Assembly (NCBI RefSeq): GCF_000204645.1
Contig: NC_015422.1
Coordinates: 3,179,001-3,243,000 of the forward strand
Origin: Alicycliphilus denitrificans K601
GTDB taxonomy: Bacteria > Pseudomonadota > Gammaproteobacteria > Burkholderiales > Burkholderiaceae_C
DNA: 64,000 nt
Direction of reading: 5' to 3'
In this document: positions 16,235-24,780 of the stretch, piece after piece
Layout: every line of letters starts with the position of its first letter
How positions within the stretch are numbered: the stretch's first letter is position 1
Notes under the pieces: generated by a model
Told to the model about the DNA's origin: nothing
Database searches by the model: none
What the model saw: only the letters and a program-made list of their open reading frames with translations
Translations under genes and position numbers: made by a program

Positions 16235-17050
16235 ATGCCATCCTTTGTGAGTCACTGTTCCCGCCGCCTATGCCGAATGCGCGTAGCCGCGCTGCTTGCC
16301 CTGACCCTAGCGGGTACGGTGGTCTCGAATCTCTCTTGGGCCAGATTTCCGCAGTTCGACAATACCGCGCTGCTCACACCCGAGCCCACCTCCTTCTCGC
16401 AGTGCCCGCAGTTCTTTGCCAATGGCACACCACCCGCAATCACGCCCCGGGCCCAGTTTCGAGAGCTTTGCTACGAGGCCTTTGCGGTGCTGCACTCAGG
16501 TACGACCAAGACGCCCGTTTATGTGGCCCAGCGCTTGAACCGCCAGCTCATCGAGGACGCGGATGAGAAACGGGCCAAGCGGTTCTTTGCAGATGCTCGC
16601 TTACCCAGTGCTGAGCGTGCCGAACTGGAGGACTACAAGAACTCTGGCTACAGCCGAGGTCACATGGCACCTGCTGGGGACATGCCCACGCCGACGGCCA
16701 TGGCTCAGAGCTTCAGTTTGGCCAATATGGTTCCCCAGATTGCCCAGCACAACAGTGGCGCCTGGAACAAGGTCGAGCAGGATACGCGGCACTATGTGAA
16801 GCGGGCCAAGGGGGATGTGTTTGTGATCACGGGGCCGGTGTTCACGGATGCGGGGCTACGCATCGGCGCCAACGGAGTGAAGGTGCCAACTTACCTTTTC
16901 AAGCTGGTGTATGACGCCACCACCCAACGGGCTTGGGCACATTGGCAGCAAAACCGGGATGGTGAGACAGTGGGTCGACCGATCAGCTATCAGGAGCTCG
17001 TAAACCGCACAGGCGTGGAGTTTCTGCCAAGAAATGCATTCCAGCACTGA
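16235..17050 (+). CDS. DNA/RNA non-specific endonuclease, exported
   Basis: 271-aa NUC1/EndA-type nuclease. The hydrophobic core VAALLALTLAGTVVSNLSWA predicts export, with the next Met (16277) being the better start if signal-peptide length decides. The beta-beta-alpha metal motif is present as GYSRGHMAPAGDM, with the general-base His intact and the usual Asp of DRGH replaced by Ser; the metal-binding Asn region is VPQIAQHNSGAWNKVEQD. Relatives occur on conjugative and other mobile elements and degrade foreign nucleic acid. It lies between two IS elements and is not visibly disrupted. Confidence 0.75.
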   Translation: MPSFVSHCSRRLCRMRVAALLALTLAGTVVSNLSWARFPQFDNTALLTPEPTSFSQCPQFFANGTPPAITPRAQFRELCYEAFAVLHSGTTKTPVYVAQRLNRQLIEDADEKRAKRFFADARLPSAERAELEDYKNSGYSRGHMAPAGDMPTPTAMAQSFSLANMVPQIAQHNSGAWNKVEQDTRHYVKRAKGDVFVITGPVFTDAGLRIGANGVKVPTYLFKLVYDATTQRAWAHWQQNRDGETVGRPISYQELVNRTGVEFLPRNAFQH

Positions 17051-17187
17051 TCGTCAACACCGCAACGCAGCCCGCGCAGCACCAAGCTGCATTTGAATCC
17101 CCTTCAGTTCCACATATACCCATTGCCATCCAGGTAACCCCACCCTGACCAGCCTCCCGTTGGTCTGACTTCACCCCCCCCCCCACA

Positions 17188-17222
17188 AGCCCGGTGCACG
17201 TTCGCGTGCCCCGGGCTTTTTT
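17188..17222 (+). terminator. TTCG-loop hairpin with T-tract ahead of the interrupted gene
   Basis: 13-bp stem (one mismatch) AGCCCGGTGCACG / CGTGCCCCGGGCT around a TTCG tetraloop, followed by TTTTTT. It lies between the nuclease stop and the next start codon at 17246, 24 bases before that start. It is one of three such hairpins just upstream of genes in this module (see 21223 and 22372). An 11-C run precedes it at 17174-17184. Confidence 0.65.
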
Positions 17223-17332
17223 GCGTCCATCGCAAGGAGCTTTCCATGACTGTTTGTCCCATCTGCAAATCGACCCATGTGTAAGCGCACGGCAAACCCA
17301 TGTTGACCGCCGCTGGCGGCCATGGCTGATGA

Positions 17333-18847
17333 TCAGATATCGATGGGTTGCCAGCGATGCGGCAGCAGTTCTTCAATCCGGCTGGCCTTGTGCGTGGGCA
17401 GCCGGGTCAGCACATCCTTGAGATAGGCATATGGGTCGTGCCCGTTCATGCGCGCTGACTGGATCAGGCTCATCACGGCGGCCGCCCGCTGGCCCGCGCG
17501 CAAGCTGCCGGCGAACAACCAGTTCGAGCGCCCCAGGGCCACAGGCCTGATCTGGTTTTCGATCCAATTGTTGTCCGGCGGCAGCTGCGGGTCATCGACG
17601 AAGCGCGTGAGCGCTGCCCAGCGCTTGAGGCTGTAGTCCAGCGCCTTGGCCGTCGCCGAGTTGCCCGCCACCTGCTGGCGTTGCAGCACCATCCACTGGT
17701 GCAACGCGTCCAGAATGGGCCGACTGTGCTGCTGGCGCACCTGCAACCGCTCTGGTGCCGCCAGGGGCTGAACTTGCCGTTCGATCTCATAGACCCGGGC
17801 GAACTGCATCAGGGCCAATTCGGCGATCTGGCTCTTGCCCGCTGCGTGCAGGTCGAAGAACTTGCGCCGGGCGTGTGCCAGGCAACCGGCTTCGGTCACG
17901 CCCTGGCTAAAGCTGGCCTTGTAGCCGGCATAGTCGTCACAGATCAGGCTGCCGCGCCAGTCCCCCAGAAAGGCGCGGGCGTGTTCTCCGGCGCGGGACT
18001 CGCAGAAGTCATAGACCACGGCCCGCGTGGCTTCAAACGCTCCCGGGGCATAGGCCCACAGGTAGGCCCGGTGCGTTTTACCGCTGCCCGGCTTGAGCAT
18101 GGCCACCGGGGTCTCATCACCGTGCAACACCCGGTGGCCGAGCACCTCGGCCTTCAGGGCATCGACCAGCGGTTGCAGCCGCGCACCGCAGGTGCCTACC
18201 CACTGCGCCAGGGTGGATCTTGGAATCGCCAGGCCGGCGCGACCAAAGATGTTCTCCTGCCGGTACAAGGGCTGGTGATCCTGGTACTTGGCCACCAGCA
18301 CTTGGGCCAGCAGGCCGGCAGTCGGGATGCCTTTATCGATCACATGGGCCTCGACCGGCGCCTGGGTGATAGTTTCGCACTGGGTGCACGCCCACTTGCC
18401 ACGGATGTAGCGCTCCACGGTAAACACGCCGGGCACGTAGTCCAGCTTCTCGGCCACGTCTTCGCCGATGCGCTGCATCCGGCAGCCACAGGCGCAGGTG
18501 GTCGACTCAGGCTCGTGGCGGATTTCGCGGCGCGGCAGGTGGGCCGGCAGCGGCTGGCGTTTGGGCTGTTGCTTGGCTTCGGGCGCAGCCGCAGGCGGCT
18601 GGAGTTGCTCAATCTCGACAGCGACCGCCGCCAGGTCGGCATCGATCTCGTCTTCCAGCAGGCTCTTCTGATCGGCGCTGTGCCGCTCGGATTGGGCGGC
18701 GAACTTCAGCCGCTTGAGCAGCGCGCACTCATAGGTGAGCTTCTCGTTGAGCGCGCGCTGGTGACGCAGTTCGGCCAGCAGGCGCTGGGTCACTTCGCGC
18801 AGTTGCTCTGCGTCCAGTTCGCTCAGGGCTTGCTCGTCGATCACCAT
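17333..18847 (-). CDS. IS66-family transposase TnpC
   Basis: 504-aa catalytic transposase of IS66. A coiled-coil N-terminus (LAELRHQRALNEKLTYECALLKRLKF) is followed by a zinc-binding domain (CACGCRMQRIGEDV, WACTQCETI) and a DDE core: HGDETPVAMLKPG, LICDDYAGYKA, and Glu in NNWIENQIRPVALGR. The short C-terminal domain is typical of the family. It appears complete. Confidence 0.93.
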   Translation of the reverse strand: MVIDEQALSELDAEQLREVTQRLLAELRHQRALNEKLTYECALLKRLKFAAQSERHSADQKSLLEDEIDADLAAVAVEIEQLQPPAAAPEAKQQPKRQPLPAHLPRREIRHEPESTTCACGCRMQRIGEDVAEKLDYVPGVFTVERYIRGKWACTQCETITQAPVEAHVIDKGIPTAGLLAQVLVAKYQDHQPLYRQENIFGRAGLAIPRSTLAQWVGTCGARLQPLVDALKAEVLGHRVLHGDETPVAMLKPGSGKTHRAYLWAYAPGAFEATRAVVYDFCESRAGEHARAFLGDWRGSLICDDYAGYKASFSQGVTEAGCLAHARRKFFDLHAAGKSQIAELALMQFARVYEIERQVQPLAAPERLQVRQQHSRPILDALHQWMVLQRQQVAGNSATAKALDYSLKRWAALTRFVDDPQLPPDNNWIENQIRPVALGRSNWLFAGSLRAGQRAAAVMSLIQSARMNGHDPYAYLKDVLTRLPTHKASRIEELLPHRWQPIDI

Positions 18848-18929
18848 GGCTGGCAGTGTGCCCGCTCACCCTGGGTCCAGCCATTGACGCATCTCCCGAT
18901 TGCCACGGCCACGCCCTTGCGCCGACGAT

Positions 18930-19262
18930 TCAGACCACGCTGATGGCACCTTGCGAGCCCACACGCTGCCAGGGCAGGCCCAGCACCAGGGCGTTGAGCT
19001 GGGCGTGTTCCAACGCCACGTTCGGACTGCCCGCAGGTGCCCAGACAAACTTGCCCTGGTGCAGCCGGCGCGCGGCCAGCCACAGCCCCACACCGTCATG
19101 TACCAGGACCTTCAGGCGATTGGCTCTCTGGTTGGCGAAGACGTAGGCATGGTGCGGGTGGGCCGCGCCGAAGGTGGCGATCACCCGCGCCAGGGCCGTG
19201 TCCGTGCCCGCGCGCATGTCCAGCGGGGTGGTGGCCAGCCAGGCCTCATCGATACGGATCAC
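18930..19262 (-). CDS. IS66 accessory protein TnpB
   Basis: 110-aa IS66 Orf2-like protein. It starts with GTG at 19262 overlapping the tnpA stop (GTGA). Family features are LDMRAGTDTALARVIATFG, HHAYVFANQRANRLKVLVHDGVGLWLAARRLHQGKFVW. Required with TnpA and TnpC for transposition; its biochemical role is not well defined. Confidence 0.88.
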   Translation of the reverse strand: MIRIDEAWLATTPLDMRAGTDTALARVIATFGAAHPHHAYVFANQRANRLKVLVHDGVGLWLAARRLHQGKFVWAPAGSPNVALEHAQLNALVLGLPWQRVGSQGAISVV

Positions 19263-19696
19263 CGCAACAACTCCCGCAGCATCTGGGCGCACTCGGCGGC
19301 GCCAGACAAGGGCCAGTGCACGGTCACGGACATGCCGGGGCGCTGGCATTCGATGCGGATGCCGTCCGCTGGCGTTGGCAAGGACGCGGATGGCAGCTCA
19401 CCAGCAGACGCCGGCGGTACTGCGCTCAGGTCGATGGGGATAAAGGCCGGGGGTGGGGAAGCAACGACTGCAGTGCTGACGCCAGCTTCAAGACGGTGAA
19501 ATCCCTGCGCCCATTCCTTGAGCCAGCGGTGTAGCACGTTGGCGTTCATGCCATGTTGCAGGGCCACCGCCGCGACCGATGCGCCTGGCTGTCGGCAGGC
19601 AGCCACCAGCTCGGCCTTGAATTGCGGGGTGTAGGTGCGGTGCGTGCGCCGCTGCGCATAGCGCGGGGTCTGAGGGTCTTTGAGCATCGTGTCCAC
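19259..19696 (-). CDS. IS66 accessory protein TnpA
   Basis: 145-aa helix-turn-helix protein (TYTPQFKAELVAACRQPGASVAAVALQHGMNANVLHRWLKEW) of the IS66 OrfA type, presumably recognising the IS ends. Start GTG at 19696 or ATG at 19687. Four-base overlap with tnpB. Confidence 0.85.
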   Translation of the reverse strand: MDTMLKDPQTPRYAQRRTHRTYTPQFKAELVAACRQPGASVAAVALQHGMNANVLHRWLKEWAQGFHRLEAGVSTAVVASPPPAFIPIDLSAVPPASAGELPSASLPTPADGIRIECQRPGMSVTVHWPLSGAAECAQMLRELLR

Positions 19697-20175
19697 GCCA
19701 ATGTTGCGTGCACACGATCTTGCTCAGCCTTACCACCTCATTCAAGATGGGTTCGCCAGCCGCATACACCCATGTGACCACCCGCCAAGTGGGGCGCGAT
19801 ACCGGAAGAACCCTCGGCGGTGTCGCCGGAGCCGCCAGCGGCGCTGCCAGCACCTGGTCCGGTGCCCAGGTCGGTGCGTCCTTCGGGGCTGTTGGTGGTC
19901 CCGTTGGTATCGCCCTCGGAGGCATCGCCGGTGCCCTGCTGGGCGGCCTGCTCGGCGCCACGGCGGGTTCTGTCGCTGGTAGCCGCTTGGGCGATGTCGT
20001 TGACGCGCACTACCTCGGCAACTGCGAGTGCCAGGACTGCGGGGCGGTGTTCAGCGGCCCCTCCCGTTCCTGACCTTGTTTCCCCCCGCTGCCTCTGCTG
20101 GAGGCCGCTGCTCTTTCCTTCATTCCTTTCTCTATCCCTCTCTTTCTCTGCCCATCTCCATTTCGAAAGTCCCCC

Positions 20176-21150
20176 ATGTCCCACCTCATCGAAACCATGG
20201 CCCATGTCGGCCAGACCCCTTGGCACCAACTGGGCAATGCCCTGCCCAAGAAACAGCCCATCGACGTTTGGGCACAGGCCGCTGGCATGCAATGGCATAT
20301 CCGGGAGACACCCGTGCGCTACCTGGCCACTGACGACAGCTCCAACCTCTACGGCGAAGCCATGGAGTTTCTCGACCAGAAGGTGCTGTACCGCAGCGAT
20401 ACCAAGGCCCCCTTGTCCGTGGTGTCGGGCCGCTACCAGGTGGTCCAGCCCAAGGAAGTGCTGGAGTTCTACCGGGATCTCACGGAGGTCTCCGGCTATG
20501 AATTGGAAACAGCCGGTGTCCTCAAGGCCGGTCGCAAGTTCTGGGCATTGGCCCGCACGGGCAAGACCTCGGCGCTCAAGGGCAACGATGTGGTCAACGG
20601 CTATCTGCTACTGGCCACCTCCTGCGACGGTAGCCTGGCCACCACTGCCACGCCCACCACGATCCGGGTGGTCTGCAATAACACCTTGTCCATCGCCCTC
20701 AGTGGCGCGACCAGCGCCATCAAGGTGCCTCACAGCACAACCTTCGATGCCCAGGCGGTCAAGAAGCAATTGGGCATTGCGGTCTCCCAGTGGGACAGCT
20801 TCATGTACCGCATGAAGACGCTCTCGGAGCGCAAGGTCAAGAGCCACGAGTCCATGAACTACTTCCTCAAGGTGCTGTGCCAGACAGATGCCCATGCTGA
20901 CCAGGCCATGGGTCTCACGAACGAGCGTGCCCTCAAGAAAGTGCAGGCGATGTACGAGGGCCAGGGCCGTGGTGCTGAACTGCAGGCCGCCAAGGGCACG
21001 GCCTGGGGCCTGCTGTGCGCTGTCACCGAATTCGTGGACCACGAGCGGCGTGCTCGCAGCCAGGAGTACCGGCTCGACAGTGCCTGGTTTGGCCAGGGCG
21101 CAGCCCTCAAGCAACGTGCGCTGGAGCAGGCGCTGCAGCTGGCATCGTGA
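20176..21150 (+). CDS. DUF932 (phage/plasmid-like, TIGR03299-type) protein
   Basis: 324-aa cytoplasmic protein of the DUF932 family, common on phages, plasmids and ICEs and of unknown activity. The opening MSHLIETMAHVGQTPWHQLGNAL, the RYLATDD and SGRYQVVQP stretches and the central RVVCNNTLSIAL are typical of the family. GAAAG lies shortly before the ATG. First intact gene of a recombination module (DUF932, YqaJ, metal-binding protein, unknown) on the plus strand. The association suggests a role in element replication or homologous recombination. Confidence 0.8.
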   Translation: MSHLIETMAHVGQTPWHQLGNALPKKQPIDVWAQAAGMQWHIRETPVRYLATDDSSNLYGEAMEFLDQKVLYRSDTKAPLSVVSGRYQVVQPKEVLEFYRDLTEVSGYELETAGVLKAGRKFWALARTGKTSALKGNDVVNGYLLLATSCDGSLATTATPTTIRVVCNNTLSIALSGATSAIKVPHSTTFDAQAVKKQLGIAVSQWDSFMYRMKTLSERKVKSHESMNYFLKVLCQTDAHADQAMGLTNERALKKVQAMYEGQGRGAELQAAKGTAWGLLCAVTEFVDHERRARSQEYRLDSAWFGQGAALKQRALEQALQLAS

Positions 21151-21222
21151 ATGCCAGGCTCAACGGTCCAAAGCGCCGAAGCAAAAGAGCCTTCCCTCCA
21201 TTCTTTCCATCCCTTCCTCAGC

Positions 21223-21257
21223 AAAGCCCCGGACCTTGAATGGGACCGGGGCTTTTT
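21223..21257 (+). terminator. Hairpin with T-tract in the leader of the YqaJ gene
   Basis: Perfect 10-bp stem AAAGCCCCGG / CCGGGGCTTT closing a 13-base loop and followed by T residues, ending 33 bases before the YqaJ start codon. A terminator of the DUF932 transcript, or an attenuator. Confidence 0.65.
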
Positions 21258-21290
21258 GTTGTGCGGAGTTTCTACATCCAAGGAGTCACC

Positions 21291-22319
21291 ATGTCTCAAC
21301 CCTCTGTTCATACGGATTCCGTTTCTTCACCGTCTTCCTCGGGAATCCCCAAGGCCCGACCGGCTTTGAAGCTGGTCAAGACCAACACCCTCAAGCGTGA
21401 GGATTGGCTGGAAGTGCGCAAGTGCGGTATTGGCAGCTCCGATGCTGCCGCTGCCGTGGGCTTGCATCCCTACAAGTCCCAGCTCCAACTGTGGATGGAG
21501 AAGACCGGGCGTGATGCCGGTCTGCCCGTGGTCGATCCCAATGACGACCAGAGCCCGATGTACTGGGGCACGCTGCTCGAACCCATCGTGGCAGCGCACT
21601 ACACCCGGCGCACGGGCAACAGAGTTCGCCGCGTCAATGCGGTGCTGCAACACCCTGAACATCCCTGGATGCTGGCGAACCTCGACCGGGAGGTCATGGG
21701 AGCTCCGGATGTCCAGATCCTGGAATGCAAGACGGCTGGCATCAACGGGGCCAGGCTGTGGCGCGATGGTGTGCCCGAGTATGTGCAACTGCAGGTAATG
21801 CACCAGTTGGCTGTGACCGGCAAACAGGTGGCGGATGTGGCCGTGCTCATGGGTGGGCAGGAACTGCAGGTGTTCCGCATCGAACGAGACGCCGAGATGA
21901 TCGCCCAGCTCATCCAGTTAGAGCAGCAGTTCTGGGGCTATGTGGAGCGGGACCAGGAGCCCCCGGCCGATGGTTCGGACTCTGCCGACCTGGCACTGCG
22001 GTGTCTGTATCCGCGTGACAGCGGCACCACGCTGGATCTCTCGACCGACCTGGAGATGTCGGGGGTGTTTTCTGACCTGCTGGCGGTGCGGGAGGTCATC
22101 ACCACCCAGACCGCACTGGAGGCCCAGTTCAAGCAACGCATTCAGCAGCGCATGGGTGACGCCACACGGGCGGTATTCGAGACCGGGGAAGTTTCCTGGA
22201 AACGCAGCAAGGACGGAACCGCCCTGGACACGGCGCAGTTGCTCAAGGACCGGCCCGAGCTGGCACAGGCCTACCTACTCACCAAGCCAGGCAGTCGGCG
22301 GTTTTTGGTGCAGCAGTAG
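21291..22319 (+). CDS. YqaJ viral recombinase-family nuclease
   Basis: 342-aa protein with the YqaJ/lambda-exonuclease fold, which resects double-stranded DNA ends for annealing-type recombination. Visible motifs are GIGSSDAAAAVGLHPY, YWGTLLEPIVAAHYTRRTG, the metal-binding Asp in LANLDREVMG, and the Glu/Lys pair in ILECKTAG. A conserved Gln follows in EYVQLQVMHQLAVTG. The start at 21291 has AAGGAG at the right spacing. A partner annealing protein would be expected; the next gene (22430) is the candidate. Confidence 0.85.
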   Translation: MSQPSVHTDSVSSPSSSGIPKARPALKLVKTNTLKREDWLEVRKCGIGSSDAAAAVGLHPYKSQLQLWMEKTGRDAGLPVVDPNDDQSPMYWGTLLEPIVAAHYTRRTGNRVRRVNAVLQHPEHPWMLANLDREVMGAPDVQILECKTAGINGARLWRDGVPEYVQLQVMHQLAVTGKQVADVAVLMGGQELQVFRIERDAEMIAQLIQLEQQFWGYVERDQEPPADGSDSADLALRCLYPRDSGTTLDLSTDLEMSGVFSDLLAVREVITTQTALEAQFKQRIQQRMGDATRAVFETGEVSWKRSKDGTALDTAQLLKDRPELAQAYLLTKPGSRRFLVQQ

Positions 22320-22371
22320 CCGGGCAAGGGAGACACCAGAGCCTCACACCCCATATCCGTCAATCACTCAC

Positions 22372-22409
22372 AGCGGACCTCCACCAGATCGGTGCGGGTC
22401 CGCTTCTTT
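22372..22409 (+). terminator. Hairpin with T-rich tail in the leader of the metal-binding gene
   Basis: 8-bp stem AGCGGACC / GGTCCGCT with a 17-base loop followed by TCTTTTT, ending about 20 bases before the start codon at 22430. Confidence 0.55.
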
Positions 22410-22429
22410 TTGTCTCGAAAGGAACCACC

Positions 22430-23455
22430 ATGCTCAAAGGTTTGGCATTGACACCCCCGGTCATTGGCCGGATATCGATTGGCAAAGTCGTGGAGAAGCA
22501 CGGCAAGCGCTTGCCGGAGAAGGATGACGAATTCACCATCACCAGCCAGGTGCAAAACCGTGATGGCTGGGTGAACCACCCGCTCGATGAGCAGTTGCGC
22601 AAGGACAAGAGCACCAAGCTGCGCAGCATTCCCGTGCGCCTGCTGTTTGACGATCCTCATCTCAGCCTGCGGGCCAACTACACAATGTTTGACCGGTCCA
22701 CCGGGCGACCCCTGTGTGTGGGCAATGGGGAAACCTGCAAACGGGCCACGCTGTCTGGAATGCAGAGCTTTGCTTGTCCGTCACCGCAGGCCTGCCCCTT
22801 GGCCGAAGGCGGTAACTGCAAGCCCTACGGGCGCTTGAATGTGCGTGTCGATGTGGAGGGAACCGGGAGTGATGAACTGGGCAGCTTTGTGCTGCGCACC
22901 ACCGGGTTCAACAGCATTCGCACGCTCTCGGCACGGCTGCGGTATTTCCAAGCGGTGTCCGGTGGAATGCTGTCCACCTTGCCACTGGAGCTGCGTTTGC
23001 GCGGCAAGTCCACCACGCTATCGCATCGCACGCCGATCTACTACGTGGACCTCACACTCAGGGCGGAGACCACGCTGGTGCAGGCCATCCAGCGCGCCCG
23101 GGCGGAATGGGAGGGGCGCAAGGCGGCAGGAATAGACCAAGTGGCGCTGGATGACACGGCCAGGGCCGGGTTTGCGCTTGGGGAGTTTGAGGAATCCGAA
23201 GAAGATGGGGCCGCCGTGGTCGAGGAGTTCTATCCCGACACGGAAGACAGCTCAGGGGACGGACTGGACAAGGCCCCTCAAGATGCTGGGCACGGGTCAT
23301 CGCAGCCGCAGAGCGCACGACAGCGGCAATCCGGACCACAGCGCAACCTTGGCCACAAGCTGGGGGAACGGCTGAAGGCCCAGAGCTTGGTGCCCATCGG
23401 CGCACCTCACTCCGGATCGGCTGTGGATGCAGGGGTGGGCCATGGCAGCGGCTGA
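22430..23455 (+). CDS. Cys-rich 'hydrolase or metal-binding' protein, recombination module
   Basis: 341-aa protein. The N-terminal part (LKGLALTPPVIGRISIGKVVEKHGKRLPEKDDEFTITSQV) resembles proteins annotated as hydrolase or metal-binding protein on mobile elements, which some databases relate to the phiC31 gp3-type recombination directionality factor. A cluster of Cys residues (CVGNGETCKR, FACPSPQACPLAEGGNCKPYG) suggests a zinc site. The C-terminal 90 residues are acidic then Gln/Ser-rich and probably disordered. By position next to YqaJ it might be an ssDNA-binding or annealing partner; that is inference. GAAAGGAA Shine-Dalgarno present. Confidence 0.6.
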   Translation: MLKGLALTPPVIGRISIGKVVEKHGKRLPEKDDEFTITSQVQNRDGWVNHPLDEQLRKDKSTKLRSIPVRLLFDDPHLSLRANYTMFDRSTGRPLCVGNGETCKRATLSGMQSFACPSPQACPLAEGGNCKPYGRLNVRVDVEGTGSDELGSFVLRTTGFNSIRTLSARLRYFQAVSGGMLSTLPLELRLRGKSTTLSHRTPIYYVDLTLRAETTLVQAIQRARAEWEGRKAAGIDQVALDDTARAGFALGEFEESEEDGAAVVEEFYPDTEDSSGDGLDKAPQDAGHGSSQPQSARQRQSGPQRNLGHKLGERLKAQSLVPIGAPHSGSAVDAGVGHGSG

Positions 23456-24296
23456 CAAAGGAAAGAGGCCGCGCGCCAGTCGCCTTGCATCGTTGGTGCA
23501 GATGTACACGGCGGGACTGCGGTGGGACACAGAGCCGATGGTCATGGCGTGGGCGCTGACACAGGATGCGGCAATCGCCGCCCCTTTGCACCGCTTGCCC
23601 CTGGAATGCCCTGTGGAAGAACCGCCCGGAGATCTCCGCTCTCTGTGGACAGCGCTGTGGCAGGCGGCTTGTCTGTTGCGCCCAGAGGTCTCACCGGCCC
23701 GGTGGCGACCAAGGGTGTGTCGTCTGGCCCGGATAGCTGGTGCGCTAATCCACGTTGAAACGAACGCTGACGCACCTGAGCAGCACGAAGCCACGCAAGA
23801 GCCAATGATTGCATTGGACGTCAGAATGGCGGAGTGGGTTCGTCGCCTGCTATTGCCATTGCCGCCACCGACAGATTCGTTTCGCCCAGCGATCTCTGTG
23901 CGGGAATGTGCGGAGCTGGATCTTGATGCGATGGACCAATGCCGTCGTGAGGGCGGCGTCCTGCTGGTGGCTTGGCGACGGGCACGCCCGGCAACCCAAT
24001 GTGACTGCGGCTGGCAATGGCGCGTCGTGGCCGGGCTGGAGGGACTGGAAGACCCGAGAGCCGAAGGAGCTTTGGCAAACGCGGGAGAAGGATTCCGACC
24101 TCGCTCGGTGTTGCTGGTGCCCCAGGAGGTAGAGGCGGTCTGGGGGTGTGGCTATGGGACGCGGTTGGATCCGGTTGCATCTTTGGATACCACCTCACCC
24201 GAGAAAAGTAGCAACTGGCAGTTGCGCAGCCTCTATGGCACTTGGACTGATGTGGAGGTGTTGCGGGTGCTGATGCTCAGGCCGAAGCCGGGATAA
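23442..24296 (+). CDS. Hypothetical protein of the recombination module
   Basis: 284-aa protein I do not recognise. It overlaps the preceding gene by 14 bases, so it is translationally coupled. It is rich in Trp, Arg and Pro; features include ARPATQCDCGWQWRVV, PRSVLLVPQEVEAVWGCGYGTRLDP and a C-terminal WTDVEVLRVLMLRP. No signal peptide or membrane helix. A start at 23427 would add five residues. Co-expression with YqaJ and the metal-binding protein suggests a DNA-metabolism role. A terminator-like hairpin follows. Confidence 0.5.
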   Translation: MAAADKGKRPRASRLASLVQMYTAGLRWDTEPMVMAWALTQDAAIAAPLHRLPLECPVEEPPGDLRSLWTALWQAACLLRPEVSPARWRPRVCRLARIAGALIHVETNADAPEQHEATQEPMIALDVRMAEWVRRLLLPLPPPTDSFRPAISVRECAELDLDAMDQCRREGGVLLVAWRRARPATQCDCGWQWRVVAGLEGLEDPRAEGALANAGEGFRPRSVLLVPQEVEAVWGCGYGTRLDPVASLDTTSPEKSSNWQLRSLYGTWTDVEVLRVLMLRPKPG

Positions 24297-24333
24297 CGTG
24301 CTTGATGACCCAAGAGAGCCATCGTCTGTATGG

Positions 24334-24371
24334 CCGCCCCTGGCACTTGCTGGGGGTGGTCTCTTTTTTTC
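24334..24371 (+). terminator. Terminator of the DUF932-YqaJ module
   Basis: Seven-pair stem CCGCCCC / GGGGTGG (one G-T pair) followed by TCTCTTTTTTT, 38 bases after the last stop of the module. The 240 bases beyond it hold no gene I can support. Confidence 0.55.
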
Positions 24372-24608
24372 AAGGTTGCTGGGCCTCAGCCGCCCGCGTC
24401 GGCAATCGGGTAGTCCATCTTGACGCAACGATGGCGGCAATGGTTTATGCGTCCTGGTGTGGATGGTTTGCAAGTTGGTGTTTTGTTGGTTGACGTGAAG
24501 ACCTTTGCCGGGGGCCCCGACACAGGTCGTCTGGATACGGGGCATGGGGTGCGGCATTTCACGGTGGTGCACGCCGCCATGGCTTTGGTAATTTGCGCGC
24601 GCAGGGCG

Positions 24609-24770
24609 CTATTTCCGCAGGTAGAACACGTAGTACACCAAGGGGGCAAACGGGTTCGAGAAGATCAGGATCAAAAAGCCGATGGGCTTCTTTTTTGCGA
24701 CGCAGTGACCGAAGCAGATCAGCCACAGCAGGGCGTAGACGGGGATTAAGAGCAGTAGGAGGGTTTTCAT
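24609..24770 (-). CDS. Small two-helix membrane protein (53 aa)
   Basis: 53-aa protein starting MKTLLLLLIPVYALLWLICFG, then a basic turn (VAKKKP) and a second hydrophobic helix (IGFLILIFSNPFAPLVYYVFY) ending LRK. It is predicted to span the inner membrane twice as a hairpin. It follows the SHOCT/PH gene by 10 bases on the same strand, so they form one transcript. No known domain. Coding is supported by the precise two-helix layout and operon position; there is only a weak Shine-Dalgarno. Confidence 0.6.
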   Translation of the reverse strand: MKTLLLLLIPVYALLWLICFGHCVAKKKPIGFLILIFSNPFAPLVYYVFYLRK

Positions 24771-24780
24771 CGAGAGACTT

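Larger units (their letters stand above)
17281..19767 (-). mobile_element. IS66-family insertion sequence (2487 bp)
   Basis: Flanked by the 8-bp direct repeat ACCCATGT (17273-17280 and 19768-19775), the duplication size typical of IS66. The ends GTAAGCGCACGGCAAACCCAT and, on the other strand, GTATGCGGCTGGCGAACCCA are imperfect inverted repeats of about 26 bp. It contains tnpA, tnpB and tnpC on the minus strand. Confidence 0.9.
17246..20073 (+). pseudogene. Glycine-zipper protein with terminal Cys pairs, split by an IS66 element
   Basis: The first 35 bases (17246-17280) encode MTVCPICKSTH with a CPIC knuckle after a good Shine-Dalgarno (AAGGAG). The rest (19768-20073) continues THVTTRQVGRDTGRTLGG, a Gly/Ala-rich zipper, and ends NCECQDCGAVFSG. 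Removing the IS66 element and one copy of the 8-bp duplication restores a 110-aa protein: N-terminal CxxC, a glycine-zipper membrane segment and a C-terminal CxxC. That would be a zinc ribbon wrapped around a glycine zipper, of unknown function. A shorter frame starting inside the IS (19708) may still be translated. Confidence 0.75.

Noticed and set aside
17174..17184. Run of 11 C residues as a phase-variation tract
   Set aside because: It lies in an intergenic region before a terminator, not in a coding region or clear promoter spacer.
24302..24749. Short plus-strand frames in the region after the YqaJ module
   Set aside because: They overlap a terminator or lie antisense to the small two-helix membrane protein, and show no family resemblance.
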